A stretch of 64,000 nucleotides of DNA, from NCBI RefSeq assembly GCF_000710615.1, contig NZ_JDTH01000008.1, forward strand, positions 20,183 to 84,182, read 5' to 3'. Origin of the DNA: Haladaptatus cibarius D43 (GTDB lineage Archaea > Halobacteriota > Halobacteria > Halobacteriales > Haladaptataceae). Shown piece by piece: positions 8,848-17,477 of this stretch (position 1 is its first letter; the number at the start of each line of letters is the position of its first letter). The position numbers and the translations under genes were made by a program. The notes under the pieces are model-generated. The model worked only from the letters and a program-made list of their open reading frames with translations, made no database searches and was not told the origin of the DNA.

Positions 8848-10092
8848 ATGGATAATGACCGGGTGTTAAAAGTACTTGCTGTAGATGATCGGCACCTGCT
8901 GGTTGATCAAAACGGTGAGATAATCACAGTTCGAAATGAGGTTTCGCAACAAGTAACCTGTGGTGACTTCGTCGAAGTTGAAGACTGCTACGGGAGAGAT
9001 AAGGCGATTGGGTTAGCACAAAAGAACCATCCAGTGGGACAACAAGCGCTTGTCAAGAAATGTACTAATGAATACATTTTAGTGCAGACTGATACCGAGA
9101 AACGGATCCTTCCCAAGCCAGATGACGACATTTCACCCGGTGATGGAGTATTACTCACAGACCTAGGTGAATTTTACACCGTATTTAAAGAAGATATCGT
9201 CGAACTGGATAATCGGGAGAGTCAGTGGCGAGAATTAAATGAGACGAATTCATCTGATTTGGAACAAGAGAATGTGCCAGATAAGCAGTACTCTGATTTT
9301 GGAGGGATGGACGATGTCGTCGAGGAAGTGAGATACAAAGTAGAAGTACCTCTAAAGGAGCCAGAGCGATTCGAAACCGTAGGAATGGATGCCCCGAAAG
9401 GCGTACTCTTCTACGGGCCGCCCGGGACTGGAAAAACATATCTGGCAAAAATAGTAGCCAACCAGGTTGAAGAAGCATCCTTCTTTAGCATCAGGGGGCC
9501 GGAGTTATCTCACGAATTGGTTGGGGGTACTGCACGGAGACTTCGGGATTTATTTGAGAAGGCACAACAGAATCAACCAGCGATTATCTTTTTTGACGAG
9601 ATTGATTCAATGGCTCCGAGACGGGACAAGACAATGGATGCTGGGCGTCGGACAGTCGGTCAATTGCTGTCACTAATGGATGGTATTGAAGATCGCGGGC
9701 GGGTGGTGGTAATTGGAACGACCAATCTAATCGATGCGATTGATCCGGCACTCCGACGCCCAGGTCGGTTTGGGCGGGAAGTCGAATTTTCTCGACCATC
9801 GCGCGAAGGCCGACGAGAAATTCTGAATATCCATAAACCAGGTATTAATTTCGATGATAGCATATCTCTTGATGATCTCGTTGAGAAGACGAGCGGCTGG
9901 ACAGGTGCTCATATTGAGTCGCTATTTGAGGAGATTGGGGAGATTTTACTAAAAGAAGAGCGGGACAAAGGGGCGAGTCCAACAATACATCGGATGGATA
10001 TTGAGCGTGCCTATGAAAGGGTACAGACTCAAATCAACAATAAGGAGGCGCAACGACGTCGAGAGCAAGAAGCTGAGGAGGATGTACATTAA
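8848..10092 (+). CDS. AAA ATPase, PAN/Cdc48-like
   Basis: The 414-residue protein has an N-terminal OB-like region (ISPGDGVLL, FYTVF) as in proteasome-activating nucleotidases. One classical AAA module follows: YSDFGGMDD, Walker A GPPGTGKT, Walker B IIFFDEIDSMAPRR, sensor 1 VIGTTN, and the second region of homology DPALRRPGRFGREVEF with both arginine fingers. ATPase chemistry therefore looks intact, unlike the MCM upstream. Two unfoldase features are changed: the pore loop reads SHELVGG where PAN and Cdc48 have an aromatic residue before V/I-G, and the C-terminus ends EEDVH with no HbYX proteasome-docking motif. It also lacks the N-terminal coiled coil of PAN. It may remodel a partner, perhaps the DUF6414 protein whose start codon overlaps its stop, rather than feed the proteasome. 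Confidence 0.85.
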   Translation: MDNDRVLKVLAVDDRHLLVDQNGEIITVRNEVSQQVTCGDFVEVEDCYGRDKAIGLAQKNHPVGQQALVKKCTNEYILVQTDTEKRILPKPDDDISPGDGVLLTDLGEFYTVFKEDIVELDNRESQWRELNETNSSDLEQENVPDKQYSDFGGMDDVVEEVRYKVEVPLKEPERFETVGMDAPKGVLFYGPPGTGKTYLAKIVANQVEEASFFSIRGPELSHELVGGTARRLRDLFEKAQQNQPAIIFFDEIDSMAPRRDKTMDAGRRTVGQLLSLMDGIEDRGRVVVIGTTNLIDAIDPALRRPGRFGREVEFSRPSREGRREILNIHKPGINFDDSISLDDLVEKTSGWTGAHIESLFEEIGEILLKEERDKGASPTIHRMDIERAYERVQTQINNKEAQRRREQEAEEDVH

Positions 10093-11399
10093 TGGGAATT
10101 AAAACGTGGCTTTCAAAATTGTGGAATGGGCAAGAGAAGGAAAACCAGTCGCTAGATGATGAACCGTCTGATCAGGATTTGGTAGAGGACTCAGTTGACG
10201 AAAATTCAGGATTGGATACAGACGAACATGAGTACGAGAGAGAGCTTCGAGAATTTGTTTATCTTGACCGGGATAGTGTTGTAAGCCTTCTCGCATCTAT
10301 TGAAGGAGCCATCAAACAGGAACGGATTGAACAGATTGGGAGTCGCTCGGAGGATCGAGTTTCTGGTGGTATAAACGCGAGTATCTCTGGAGTGGGTGCA
10401 AAGGTAGAGGGAGAACGGGTAGAGATGGGAGAGAACTCGTCTGAGGTGGTGCATAATTACGCGATTCAGTCACTCTTTGATCAGTTAGATCAACATCGAC
10501 GGAACGATGTAGACCTAGGCGTTCTTGATACTAATAAAAAAGATGAGATAGACATTTCTGAGATAGAACGAAGTGATGTTCTTCGCGTCGATGTTGAGCT
10601 CAAAACACACTACCTATATCGGTTTTATACAGTGATGATGTATATTCAGGAGAATATTCCCGAGTCGGTAGGTCTGGAGGAGGAAGATACGTTGGAACTG
10701 ATCGAGTCAATGTTTGGGTCGGAGGTTCCGGTGAGTGGGCGCGTTCTTGATTATCAGGTTAAGAATGGGAGAATTCAACCTGTTGAATCAGATAACCCCG
10801 ACGGAGAGCCGCTTCATATCGTTGGGCAATTAAACACTATGAAGCTCTGGCAGGACATTCCTGATGCCTTGTTCGATGGAGGAGAGTACACAGTGTTTTG
10901 TCGCGTAAAGGAACTTTATGAAGACGAACCATGGCGTCCCTTGAGCCTCGCGCAAAAAATTGAAACAGTCTCTCCACCACTTGCCCAGGCGTTAACTCAA
11001 TTTATGGAACGTGCCTCGGCACTCGCAGAAGAGGAAGCAAGCGAACAGTACAGTGGTGATGCCGATCTAGATCAGTGGATGGATGCTCTCACTGAATTTG
11101 ATGACCGAGCGGGAATTGATAATAGGACTGACACTCTTCATCGGGAGTTTATGACCGAGTATGTGCTCGAAAACGGGATTCCAGCACTTACACCATCCGG
11201 AAGTACAGAATTGGTCAATTTTTATAAGGAATATGCAATTTATCTCAGGGAACACAATATCGACTTATCGAAAGGGGATGAAGCAGAGGCTACTGATAGA
11301 ATGATATTCAGTGAACATCAATCAATGGGTGATAGGGAAACGAGAACAAGTGTTGACGGCCTTCAAATCGAGAGTCAAATTGTAGCTATCTATTGGTAA
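10092..11399 (+). CDS. DUF6414-like protein
   Basis: The start codon overlaps the stop of the AAA gene (TAATG), so the two are translationally coupled. After an acidic 50-residue N-terminus, REFVYLDRDSVVSLLASIEG begins the core. A Ser/Gly-rich stretch (GGINASISGVGAKVEG) and NYAIQSLFDQL follow. This matches the pattern I know for DUF6414 proteins, whose function is unknown. Later DYQVKNGRIQP and VFCRVKELYEDEPWRPLSL are beta-rich. I see no membrane segments and no enzyme motif. Its coupling to an AAA ATPase suggests the ATPase acts on, or with, this protein. The family label is from memory of motif style and should be checked by profile search. Confidence 0.65.
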   Translation: MGIKTWLSKLWNGQEKENQSLDDEPSDQDLVEDSVDENSGLDTDEHEYERELREFVYLDRDSVVSLLASIEGAIKQERIEQIGSRSEDRVSGGINASISGVGAKVEGERVEMGENSSEVVHNYAIQSLFDQLDQHRRNDVDLGVLDTNKKDEIDISEIERSDVLRVDVELKTHYLYRFYTVMMYIQENIPESVGLEEEDTLELIESMFGSEVPVSGRVLDYQVKNGRIQPVESDNPDGEPLHIVGQLNTMKLWQDIPDALFDGGEYTVFCRVKELYEDEPWRPLSLAQKIETVSPPLAQALTQFMERASALAEEEASEQYSGDADLDQWMDALTEFDDRAGIDNRTDTLHREFMTEYVLENGIPALTPSGSTELVNFYKEYAIYLREHNIDLSKGDEAEATDRMIFSEHQSMGDRETRTSVDGLQIESQIVAIYW

Positions 11400-11505
11400 C
11401 GAGGATTAGAACAGGTCTTGAACTCGACAGTGATTATCTAGAATGATAGTGGATGACAATAAAGATAATTTTATTTGAATTACTATAAAAGTACTGAATA
11501 AGTCA

Positions 11506-12126
11506 ATGGCTACACTGAAAGGAGTTCTAACGGGTATTTATGCACGGTTACTTCTTGGCGGGATTAAAAAGACAGAGAAATATCAGACCAAGGGAATTGA
11601 ACGGATAGTCTACTGGGTCGATACCGATGGGTGGATGGCAGGGCAATATACACCGTGGGGAACGATCATCCTGAACAAAAACAAACTTCGAGAGCGTCCT
11701 GATGATCTTGAAGAGTTCACGTTTCTTCACGAGGTCGGCCACTCTCAAATGCATCTGTTACCTCGTATCCTACTCATTCCCTTGCTCTTGAGTTCCGCTC
11801 TTGGTCTATTCAGCCTCCCATTTCTGCTTATTTCCATGTTATCGTCCGCCCTCTCTGCGCCAACGAGTCAACAGCCGTATTATGCGATGGCATTTCTAAT
11901 CGTGAGTGCTCTCGTTGTTCTCTACTACGTCATCGTAACGTGGATTGATGAAGGATATGCAGAGCTGTTCGTCCTCTCGAAAATTGGGGCAGTTAACTAC
12001 CAGGAGTGTCATCGAAAAGCGCACGAGAGTTCTCACAGTGGATTACTCAAGCGAATCCGGATTTGTCTGACCTATCCACATCCGAAATTAGTGGTATGGG
12101 CCGGTGAGAAATTAGGAAAAACATAG
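11506..12126 (+). CDS. Membrane-associated zinc metallopeptidase-like protein
   Basis: The 206-residue protein contains FLHEVGHSQ at about residues 80-88, an HExxH zinc site of gluzincin or M48-like type. Two hydrophobic segments follow (ILLIPLLLSSALGLFSLPFLLI and MAFLIVSALVVLYYVIV), and then WIDEGYAELFVLSK, where the glutamates could supply the third zinc ligand. The active site should face the cytosol beside the membrane. A TATA-like CTATAAAAG lies about 25 bp before the ATG, consistent with its own, almost leaderless, transcript. It follows the MCM-AAA-DUF6414 genes on the same strand. Substrate unknown. Confidence 0.65.
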   Translation: MATLKGVLTGIYARLLLGGIKKTEKYQTKGIERIVYWVDTDGWMAGQYTPWGTIILNKNKLRERPDDLEEFTFLHEVGHSQMHLLPRILLIPLLLSSALGLFSLPFLLISMLSSALSAPTSQQPYYAMAFLIVSALVVLYYVIVTWIDEGYAELFVLSKIGAVNYQECHRKAHESSHSGLLKRIRICLTYPHPKLVVWAGEKLGKT

Positions 12127-12178
12127 CAGATAGAACAGTTAATAGTCATTTCTCTGCGGGAATGACTAATCTGAACAA

Positions 12179-12349
12179 CTATAGTTTGGAAGCGAACAGT
12201 ATCAGTACAATTCCGATCAGTGCTACAATTGTTCCGAATGTTCCACTACCGAATGCCGCTTGTTGAGCACCACCAAAAAGAAGTGCAAAACCCAGCAATC
12301 CGGAGATTACTTGAATAATACTACTTATCATCGCATCCATAATTCCCAT
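12179..12349 (-). CDS. Small membrane protein, 56 residues
   Basis: This short minus-strand frame starts MGIMDAMISSIIQVISGLLG and continues with FALLFGGAQQAAFGSGTFG and IVALIGIVLILFASKL before TAG. Two hydrophobic segments joined by a small Gly/Gln turn make a credible two-helix membrane hairpin. The AT-rich region just upstream (about 12355-12400) can hold a promoter. It is convergent with the metallopeptidase gene, which is also membrane-bound, but no functional link can be shown. Confidence 0.55.
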   Translation of the reverse strand: MGIMDAMISSIIQVISGLLGFALLFGGAQQAAFGSGTFGTIVALIGIVLILFASKL

Positions 12350-12419
12350 AGATGGATTTTGATATTTTCACCTATTTAAATTTTCTTATATCTCACACTT
12401 GGTGCCACGACTAAACTAG

Positions 12420-14258
12420 TTATTCCCGGTACTCACCAGAAGTATTCTGTAGTTCATCACGGATAAGACGCCGAACTTCTTCCTCACTTCGTCTACTGTC
12501 GTCGCCGTGTCGGAGTGCGGCTAGCTCCTCGTTCAACGACGCAATCTCCTTATGAAGTGTTTCGACGTGATTTCGAAGGCGGTCAGGGCCGCTCTCGAAG
12601 TGCTCTGGCGTGAGCGTTGCCGTATCGAGTTCAATATCTCGGGAGACTGGTATCGGTGTGAGTAGCCGCGAGCGAGTTACCTTCTCGGCACTGTCGAGAT
12701 TCTTCCCGAAGTGGCGTGAAAGGTGATCTTGTGCGTAGTCCGGGCCGTGAACCATCGCAACGGTTGATGGCTCGATATCACGAGCATACTTCAGCAAACC
12801 ATGCTGGGCCGCGTGGCCACTCAAGCCGCTCACCTGTTCTATCCACTCTGTTGGGATGGTTGCTCGGGTCAGTTGCTCGAATCCGTTGTCAGTCTCAACA
12901 CTCGTCCACGTCACGGACTCAGACGTCGGCCAGTCAGTGTCGAAGGGAGTCGCATCAGTCGTAATCGTTACTTCGTCCTCACCAGCGTCGAGGTAGTTCT
13001 GGAGTGTCCGTCCAGTCGTCTCCTTCGCCTGATAGCCAGTGAGGAATATCTTCGCGTCCTCGAACCGAGCGGCGAACTCAACGAGATAGCGTGGCGAATT
13101 ACCGCCAGTCAGCATTCCAGACGGAGAGATGACCACGGGAACCGTCCCACCAGAGAGCGGATCAGTGTCGGTAAGCAGGTTGTGGCGCTCTTCATCGTTC
13201 TGCGGAAATCCAGCCCCATCCGGGAGGAAAGGTCGGTCTTGTCCGCTGTTTTTCGCACGGTTGACTATCGTCTCGTCCATATAGGTGTCGTCCAACACGT
13301 AATCATGGTAAATTCCGGTCGCATCTTGCGCCATTCCGTCAACAGCAAGCTGAACCCGAGACTGAATATCGCTCGGGTGAGATATGAATCGCTCTTTGAA
13401 TAATAATTGGAGGAGTTGAGCTCGGCCAACTGCGAACGTTGGAATCAGAACGGGTTGACGGTTCTCGACAGCCTGCTCGACAGCAGAGAAAAGGTCAGAC
13501 CGTGCATCATGCATCGATGTGTGGCTATGCTGGCTCCCATACGTTGATTCCATCAGCAGAAGATCGGCACCGGGAGGTGCCTGTATATCTGGGAGGTGGG
13601 TTGCTCGACCGCCGATGTCGCCCGAGAAGACGACTCGATACCCACCTGTCTGAAGCATGAGCCACGCCGAACCGAGGAGGTGACCTGCATTTCCGTACTG
13701 GAAGATAAGTGGTTCTTCATCAGGTGTCGGAGCAAGCGCCTCAACGCGACCGCCTCCGAAGTCTACGGGTTCAAATCGTTCAAAGGTCGCCTCGAGATGT
13801 TGCCGGTCGAACTGTTGTTCGCGACCGGGACGTTGCGCCTCGCGTTTGTGTATTTTGAGCGAATCTTCGAGGAGGAGTTGTGCAAGGTCAATCGTCGGAG
13901 GGGTCGCCAGAATTGGCGCGTCATCGTCGAGGAGTCCTTTTGCTTCGAGGACGGGAAGCCCACCGCAGTGATCGACGTGCGCGTGTGTGAGGAAAACAGC
14001 ATCGACCTGCTCTGGAGAGAGTCCTCTAAAGTCAGGGAACTTGTCGCCACCTCCTTGGTTCAGCCCGCAATCGACGAGATACGTTGTCTGCTCGGTATCG
14101 ACTTGATAACAACTCCGTCCAACTTCGCGTGCCCCACCGCGAGGCGTGACAACCAATGGTGAATTTTCATTCGGCGTCACACCAAAGTGATCCAGCGGAT
14201 CAAACTCCATTCCTGCATCGGTAGGGAGCCATGGTGTATCTGTATCAAATCCTGTCAT
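12420..14258 (-). CDS. Beta-CASP metallo-beta-lactamase ribonuclease-like protein
   Basis: The 612-residue protein begins with a metallo-beta-lactamase domain: GGAREVGRSCYQV, LVDCGLNQGG, THAHVDHCGGLP (the HxHxDH zinc motif), NAGHLLGSAWL and FSGDIGG. A beta-CASP insertion follows, with PVLIPTFAVGRAQLL, VVISPSGMLTGG and later SGHAAQHGLL and VHGP. This is the CPSF73/RNase J class, which cuts or trims RNA using two zinc ions. About 75 C-terminal residues form a charged coiled coil (LRNHVETLHKEIASLNEELA). It lacks the N-terminal KH domains of the chromosomal archaeal aCPSF1. An RNA-processing role is well supported by family; the specific substrate is not. The next gene upstream on this strand is a RadA-like gene 49 bp away, so they may share a transcript. 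Confidence 0.85.
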   Translation of the reverse strand: MTGFDTDTPWLPTDAGMEFDPLDHFGVTPNENSPLVVTPRGGAREVGRSCYQVDTEQTTYLVDCGLNQGGGDKFPDFRGLSPEQVDAVFLTHAHVDHCGGLPVLEAKGLLDDDAPILATPPTIDLAQLLLEDSLKIHKREAQRPGREQQFDRQHLEATFERFEPVDFGGGRVEALAPTPDEEPLIFQYGNAGHLLGSAWLMLQTGGYRVVFSGDIGGRATHLPDIQAPPGADLLLMESTYGSQHSHTSMHDARSDLFSAVEQAVENRQPVLIPTFAVGRAQLLQLLFKERFISHPSDIQSRVQLAVDGMAQDATGIYHDYVLDDTYMDETIVNRAKNSGQDRPFLPDGAGFPQNDEERHNLLTDTDPLSGGTVPVVISPSGMLTGGNSPRYLVEFAARFEDAKIFLTGYQAKETTGRTLQNYLDAGEDEVTITTDATPFDTDWPTSESVTWTSVETDNGFEQLTRATIPTEWIEQVSGLSGHAAQHGLLKYARDIEPSTVAMVHGPDYAQDHLSRHFGKNLDSAEKVTRSRLLTPIPVSRDIELDTATLTPEHFESGPDRLRNHVETLHKEIASLNEELAALRHGDDSRRSEEEVRRLIRDELQNTSGEYRE

Positions 14259-14307
14259 ACTCTTTCTTGCATATATTCAAGGAACTCGTTTTAGTACCAT
14301 TGATTAG

Positions 14308-15297
14308 TCACTCTCCTACGAATCCTTGCTCCTCGATGTACGCACCGACTTCTCCAAGCGCAAGGTTCGGAGCATCGACTAGCGCAATCCGTCGCTTCTC
14401 TCCAGATGTCTTCTTCAGTTGCAGTCGAAACGAGGATTTATGGCCTAAGATAGCACCGCCATATGATTTACTTGCGGATGTCATCGCATTCGTAAATACA
14501 ATTCCTGCGTTGTTGGCTCTCCCAATCACGTCGAGCTCATGCAGGTGTTTATTGAGCTTCTGCTGGCGTTCGGGAAGTTTCGACCGTCCTTGGTACTCGG
14601 CTCGAAAGTGATAGGTGAGCGAATCAACCACGATTAATCGGAGTGGAGAGTCTGTTTTCTTCAACTCTTGTGCTTTTTCATCGAGTTTTTCCACAGTTGC
14701 CATCTGTTCAGATGTATCGACAGGTGATGAAACAAGTGTCTGCTCAAGGATAGCCTCTGCAATAGAATCTACGTCAGCCCCAGTATCCAATCGCTCTGCA
14801 AGAGATTTCTGTAATCGTGTATCAAGCGATTCAGTCATCTGTACGATTCTCTCGGGATCAAATTTCCCCCGAGTATCGACGTAGACGGCACGTCCACCGA
14901 GTCCACCTTGTTTAGGGGGAAGATGAACCCGAATCGCAAGCTGGTGAGCCAGTGTTGACCGACCACTTTTCTCATTACCAAAAATTTCAGTGAGAGATTG
15001 GGTTTCAATCCCGCCGAAGAGGAGATCGTCGAGGTCAGGAATTCCAGTAGTAAGCTTTCCTGATTTCTTCCGACGACCGAGTACCTCGGTCCCCGATTCA
15101 AATCCACCGAAATTCGTCGCATCGTTCGCGGTCCGAATAATCTGTTCGGCGGTTTTCGTTGTGATGTTCACGGCGTTCGCTAACTCAGTTGGCGACGCGA
15201 CTGCAATCGACTGAGGATTCTCGTAGCCAGCATCAGTTAGTTGAGTCTCGATAGTAGAATCGACATTCGGTAAATCGGTTAACTCTACTGTGGTCAT
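14308..15297 (-). CDS. RadA/RecA-like recombinase paralogue with altered Walker A
   Basis: The 329-residue protein has an N-terminal helix-hairpin-helix region (LPNVDSTIETQLTDAGYENP) as in RadA, then TGIPDLDDLLFGGIETQSLTEIFG. The P-loop reads GNEKSGRST (107-115), with Arg113 in place of the invariant lysine. Walker B is intact (LRLIVVDSLTYHFR), followed by GRSKLPERQQKLNKHLHELD as in RadA. In loop L2 the usual TNQ is TNA (VFTNAMTS), so the Gln that couples ATP to DNA is lost. Both changes suggest weak or no ATP hydrolysis. It is probably a RadA mediator or modulator, like RadA paralogues in other archaea. It may be cotranscribed with the beta-CASP gene. Confidence 0.8.
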   Translation of the reverse strand: MTTVELTDLPNVDSTIETQLTDAGYENPQSIAVASPTELANAVNITTKTAEQIIRTANDATNFGGFESGTEVLGRRKKSGKLTTGIPDLDDLLFGGIETQSLTEIFGNEKSGRSTLAHQLAIRVHLPPKQGGLGGRAVYVDTRGKFDPERIVQMTESLDTRLQKSLAERLDTGADVDSIAEAILEQTLVSSPVDTSEQMATVEKLDEKAQELKKTDSPLRLIVVDSLTYHFRAEYQGRSKLPERQQKLNKHLHELDVIGRANNAGIVFTNAMTSASKSYGGAILGHKSSFRLQLKKTSGEKRRIALVDAPNLALGEVGAYIEEQGFVGE

Positions 15298-15472
15298 TCC
15301 TGTATATTTTGAATCAAGTGATAAAAGAATATAGGGTCAAATCGTATGTATCGAGTGGAATTTTCATCGTCCATAAAGTCTCGATAGTCGCAACATCTAG
15401 AGGTACTACATTAATGTGGATACAGAATCGTTTTTGCGCGGTACAGCGGCTCTCTCTTTCGATTAAGAGGTG

Positions 15473-15577
15473 CTACAGTGACGTGGATATAGAATACTCC
15501 TGCAGGAATGGAACACCGAAACGCTCTGCGACTTCGCCATCATCGACGAGGAGTGGATCAGCAATGGCAGGGCAAAA
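15473..15577 (-). pseudogene. Possible gene fragment
   Basis: A stretch of 34 codons ending at a TAG reads CPAIADPLLVDDGEVAERFG and then VPFLQEYSISTSL. It is acidic and protein-like, but it is bounded by stops and has no start. I read it as a remnant of a lost gene between the RadA paralogue and the next hypothetical gene. No family recognised. Apart from the likely RadA-paralogue promoter near 15310-15340, I see nothing else in 15298-15632. Confidence 0.25.
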
Positions 15578-15632
15578 TCACGATACGTTCGCGTTCACTT
15601 TCATCAGCGAGTTTCAATCGCGTATCAGTAGT

Positions 15633-16067
15633 CTATTCAATACGTTGAATATGACTGTCTTTACCGTCTGCATTCTTGACGCCAGGGCCAAGTTCAACAC
15701 CACCCATCTGCTTCTCCATCGTCTGGAGAATTTGTCTTGGATTAGCTTCGGTTTCGAGACCCTTTTCTATAACCCGTAGTCCATCAAGCATTGTCCCAAA
15801 ATTTTCAACGTCCCAACGACCGAGACAGCTATGTGCGTTTTCTGGACACTGCTCGTCTCGGTGTGGAAGTGCATGAAGGTGAATTTCGTCCCCTTCGGTT
15901 ACGAATGCCGTGTGCGAGCTAATACGAAAAGCGGCCCTACCATCGCCATGGAAATAATCGACCGCATCAGGGAGCGTGTATTGGTCTTTTTCTCCGAACG
16001 GTTGTCCTTCGTTTTCACTGTGGTACTCGTACGTCGTTCCCTTGATTTTTGTTTCTTTTAGCGTCAT
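15633..16067 (-). CDS. Hypothetical protein
   Basis: The 144-residue acidic protein starts MTLKETKIKGTTYEYHSEN. It contains a short His/Cys-containing stretch (IHLHALPHRDEQCPENAHSC) that might bind a metal, and a helical C-terminus (RQILQTMEKQMGGVELGPGV). No family recognised. Codon use and composition fit the replicon. It is the second of a run of minus-strand genes of unknown function after the RadA paralogue. Confidence 0.55.
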   Translation of the reverse strand: MTLKETKIKGTTYEYHSENEGQPFGEKDQYTLPDAVDYFHGDGRAAFRISSHTAFVTEGDEIHLHALPHRDEQCPENAHSCLGRWDVENFGTMLDGLRVIEKGLETEANPRQILQTMEKQMGGVELGPGVKNADGKDSHIQRIE

Positions 16068-16152
16068 TGTTTATCTACTTCATACAAATCTATCTCCTTC
16101 AATATATCCACCGACTTACCCAGGAGCAATAGGCCGAACGGCGTATCCAAAA

Positions 16153-16503
16153 CTACTCTCCGATGTCGTTGGCGGTTTGGAAGCCTGCGTCAGGAATTTC
16201 GGGTTCGTCGAGGTGGGTTGCGGTGGCAGACTCGCGTATCTCCTTGGCACGGTCACGAGTGGTCTCGGTGGCATCCTCAAGGCAATTTTCGACTTGTGCT
16301 TCGAGTTTAGCAATTCGGTCTGAAACGTCGTCTCGGTAATCCTTGAGTGCTTTGTGTTCAGCTTTTATTCGTTCATCCTTGGAGTCAGCTTCCTCACGGA
16401 TAGTCGCAAGCTCTTGTTCTATGTCTTCATCGCGACGATCGAGCGCTTCAATATGATAGGCCAAGTACCCGAGGTGGTCTCCTAGAGCGCGTTCGTTGCT
16501 CAT
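16153..16503 (-). CDS. Coiled-coil hypothetical protein
   Basis: The 116-residue protein is almost entirely heptad-rich helix (DRRDEDIEQELATIREEADS, then KAEHKALKDYRDDVSDRIAK, then LEAQVENCLEDATE), ending in a disordered acidic tail. It has no catalytic motif. It lies 85 bp upstream of the previous hypothetical gene on the same strand and may be cotranscribed. Function unknown; a structural or adaptor role is the most that can be suggested. Confidence 0.6.
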   Translation of the reverse strand: MSNERALGDHLGYLAYHIEALDRRDEDIEQELATIREEADSKDERIKAEHKALKDYRDDVSDRIAKLEAQVENCLEDATETTRDRAKEIRESATATHLDEPEIPDAGFQTANDIGE

Positions 16504-16527
16504 TGGCTCAAAGTACTTCTGGATGAT

Positions 16528-16683
16528 TCAAAAATATATCTTTTTACTGAACTCTACGAGATACCGGTTACCTCTGAATGGGCTGGTAAATTGAGCGCCG
16601 CGACGAAGCAACCAGATTAACATACCCAAGCCAAATGCACCCGCTATCGGAGATACCGACAAATAAATCGTCGATCTATTCAT
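16528..16683 (-). CDS. Small hydrophobic protein, 51 residues
   Basis: The frame starts MNRSTIYLSVSPIAGAFGLG and continues MLIWLLRRGAQFTSPFRGNR before TGA. One membrane helix (about residues 6-26) is followed by Arg-Arg on the cytosolic side, a classic single-pass arrangement. It sits just upstream of the coiled-coil gene on the same strand. Evidence is limited to hydrophobicity, an intact ATG and position. Confidence 0.4.
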   Translation of the reverse strand: MNRSTIYLSVSPIAGAFGLGMLIWLLRRGAQFTSPFRGNRYLVEFSKKIYF

Positions 16684-16719
16684 CCGTCAGTTATTTCGTG
16701 GCTCTTGATCAAATTAATC

Positions 16720-17157
16720 ATGATGTCAGAACAAGATCACGGTCGAGATAATGGAAGAGGAAAAAACGGCGAAGGTGGCACGGAAAACGAGTTCTACGAC
16801 ATTGACGAAACAGTTGTACTGGAAGGGGAAGGCAATTTCAGGCACTATTCTTGGCCGCTTTCCGTCGAAGATGGTGGTTCAGCGAAAGCAGTTATTCGGG
16901 CAATTTCCCGGACTGACCACCCCTTCAACACGTACGTAGTACCAGAAGATGAGCTCGAATATTTAGAAAACGGAGAAGAATTTTGGCGCGAATACTACGA
17001 TTCACGGAGTAAAAAACTGAGTGATACTTTTGAATTCGGTGGTAAGGACGAAAAACCATACCGGCACTCAGACAAGTATCGACTAGTTGTTACAATGAAC
17101 GACTCTAACTGGCGCAAAGAGCCAAAGCTTACGATGAAGTTCCGAATCGAAAAATAG
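16720..17157 (+). CDS. Hypothetical protein
   Basis: Two adjacent ATG codons at 16720 and 16723 are the likely starts; a TTG at 16705 adds only five residues. The N-terminus (DHGRDNGRGKNGEGG) is disordered. The rest is a compact beta-rich domain containing FRHYSWPLSVEDGGSAKAVI and YRLVVTMNDSNWRKEPKLTM. No family recognised. It is transcribed toward the CRISPR array from a different strand than its neighbours. Confidence 0.5.
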   Translation: MMSEQDHGRDNGRGKNGEGGTENEFYDIDETVVLEGEGNFRHYSWPLSVEDGGSAKAVIRAISRTDHPFNTYVVPEDELEYLENGEEFWREYYDSRSKKLSDTFEFGGKDEKPYRHSDKYRLVVTMNDSNWRKEPKLTMKFRIEK

Positions 17158-17177
17158 GGTCTGCGTATCCAGCGTCG

Positions 17178-17396
17178 TCAGTCATCGTCTTGCTCCTGGT
17201 CAAGTTGGTGCCAGCCGGCGAACCACCCCCAGCCGATGTCACAGGCTTCGCATTCGGCGAATTCGACCGTCCGAGTCCCATCTGCGGTTGTACCCCACGC
17301 ACCGCGCTCTATACGACGACCACACTCGATACAGTCCGGTGCGTCTTCTGGTCGGCGCTGACAACAGTACTCCGCGTCCTCCACGCTGTCGTGCAT
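17178..17396 (-). CDS. Small zinc-finger protein, probably 5'-truncated at the CRISPR array
   Basis: From the first ATG the protein has 72 residues with CIECGRRIERGAWG and later CEAC, a four-cysteine zinc ribbon common in small haloarchaeal proteins. Upstream of that ATG the same frame stays open to about 17477 and encodes RFGYDCPQCGI, another C-x2-C knuckle that reads as genuine protein. The open frame runs right to the first repeat, which supplies the stop (TGA), and no ATG or GTG start occurs in it. The original 5' end therefore seems to have been lost where the array now begins. It could still be expressed from the ATG at 17396 or be a relic. Confidence 0.5.
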   Translation of the reverse strand: MHDSVEDAEYCCQRRPEDAPDCIECGRRIERGAWGTTADGTRTVEFAECEACDIGWGWFAGWHQLDQEQDDD

Positions 17397-17477
17397 TATC
17401 CCACACTGGGGACAGTCGTAGCCGAATCGCTTTCGTTGACACGGGCCATCAGCGACACTGGTACCGATTGCGATTGG

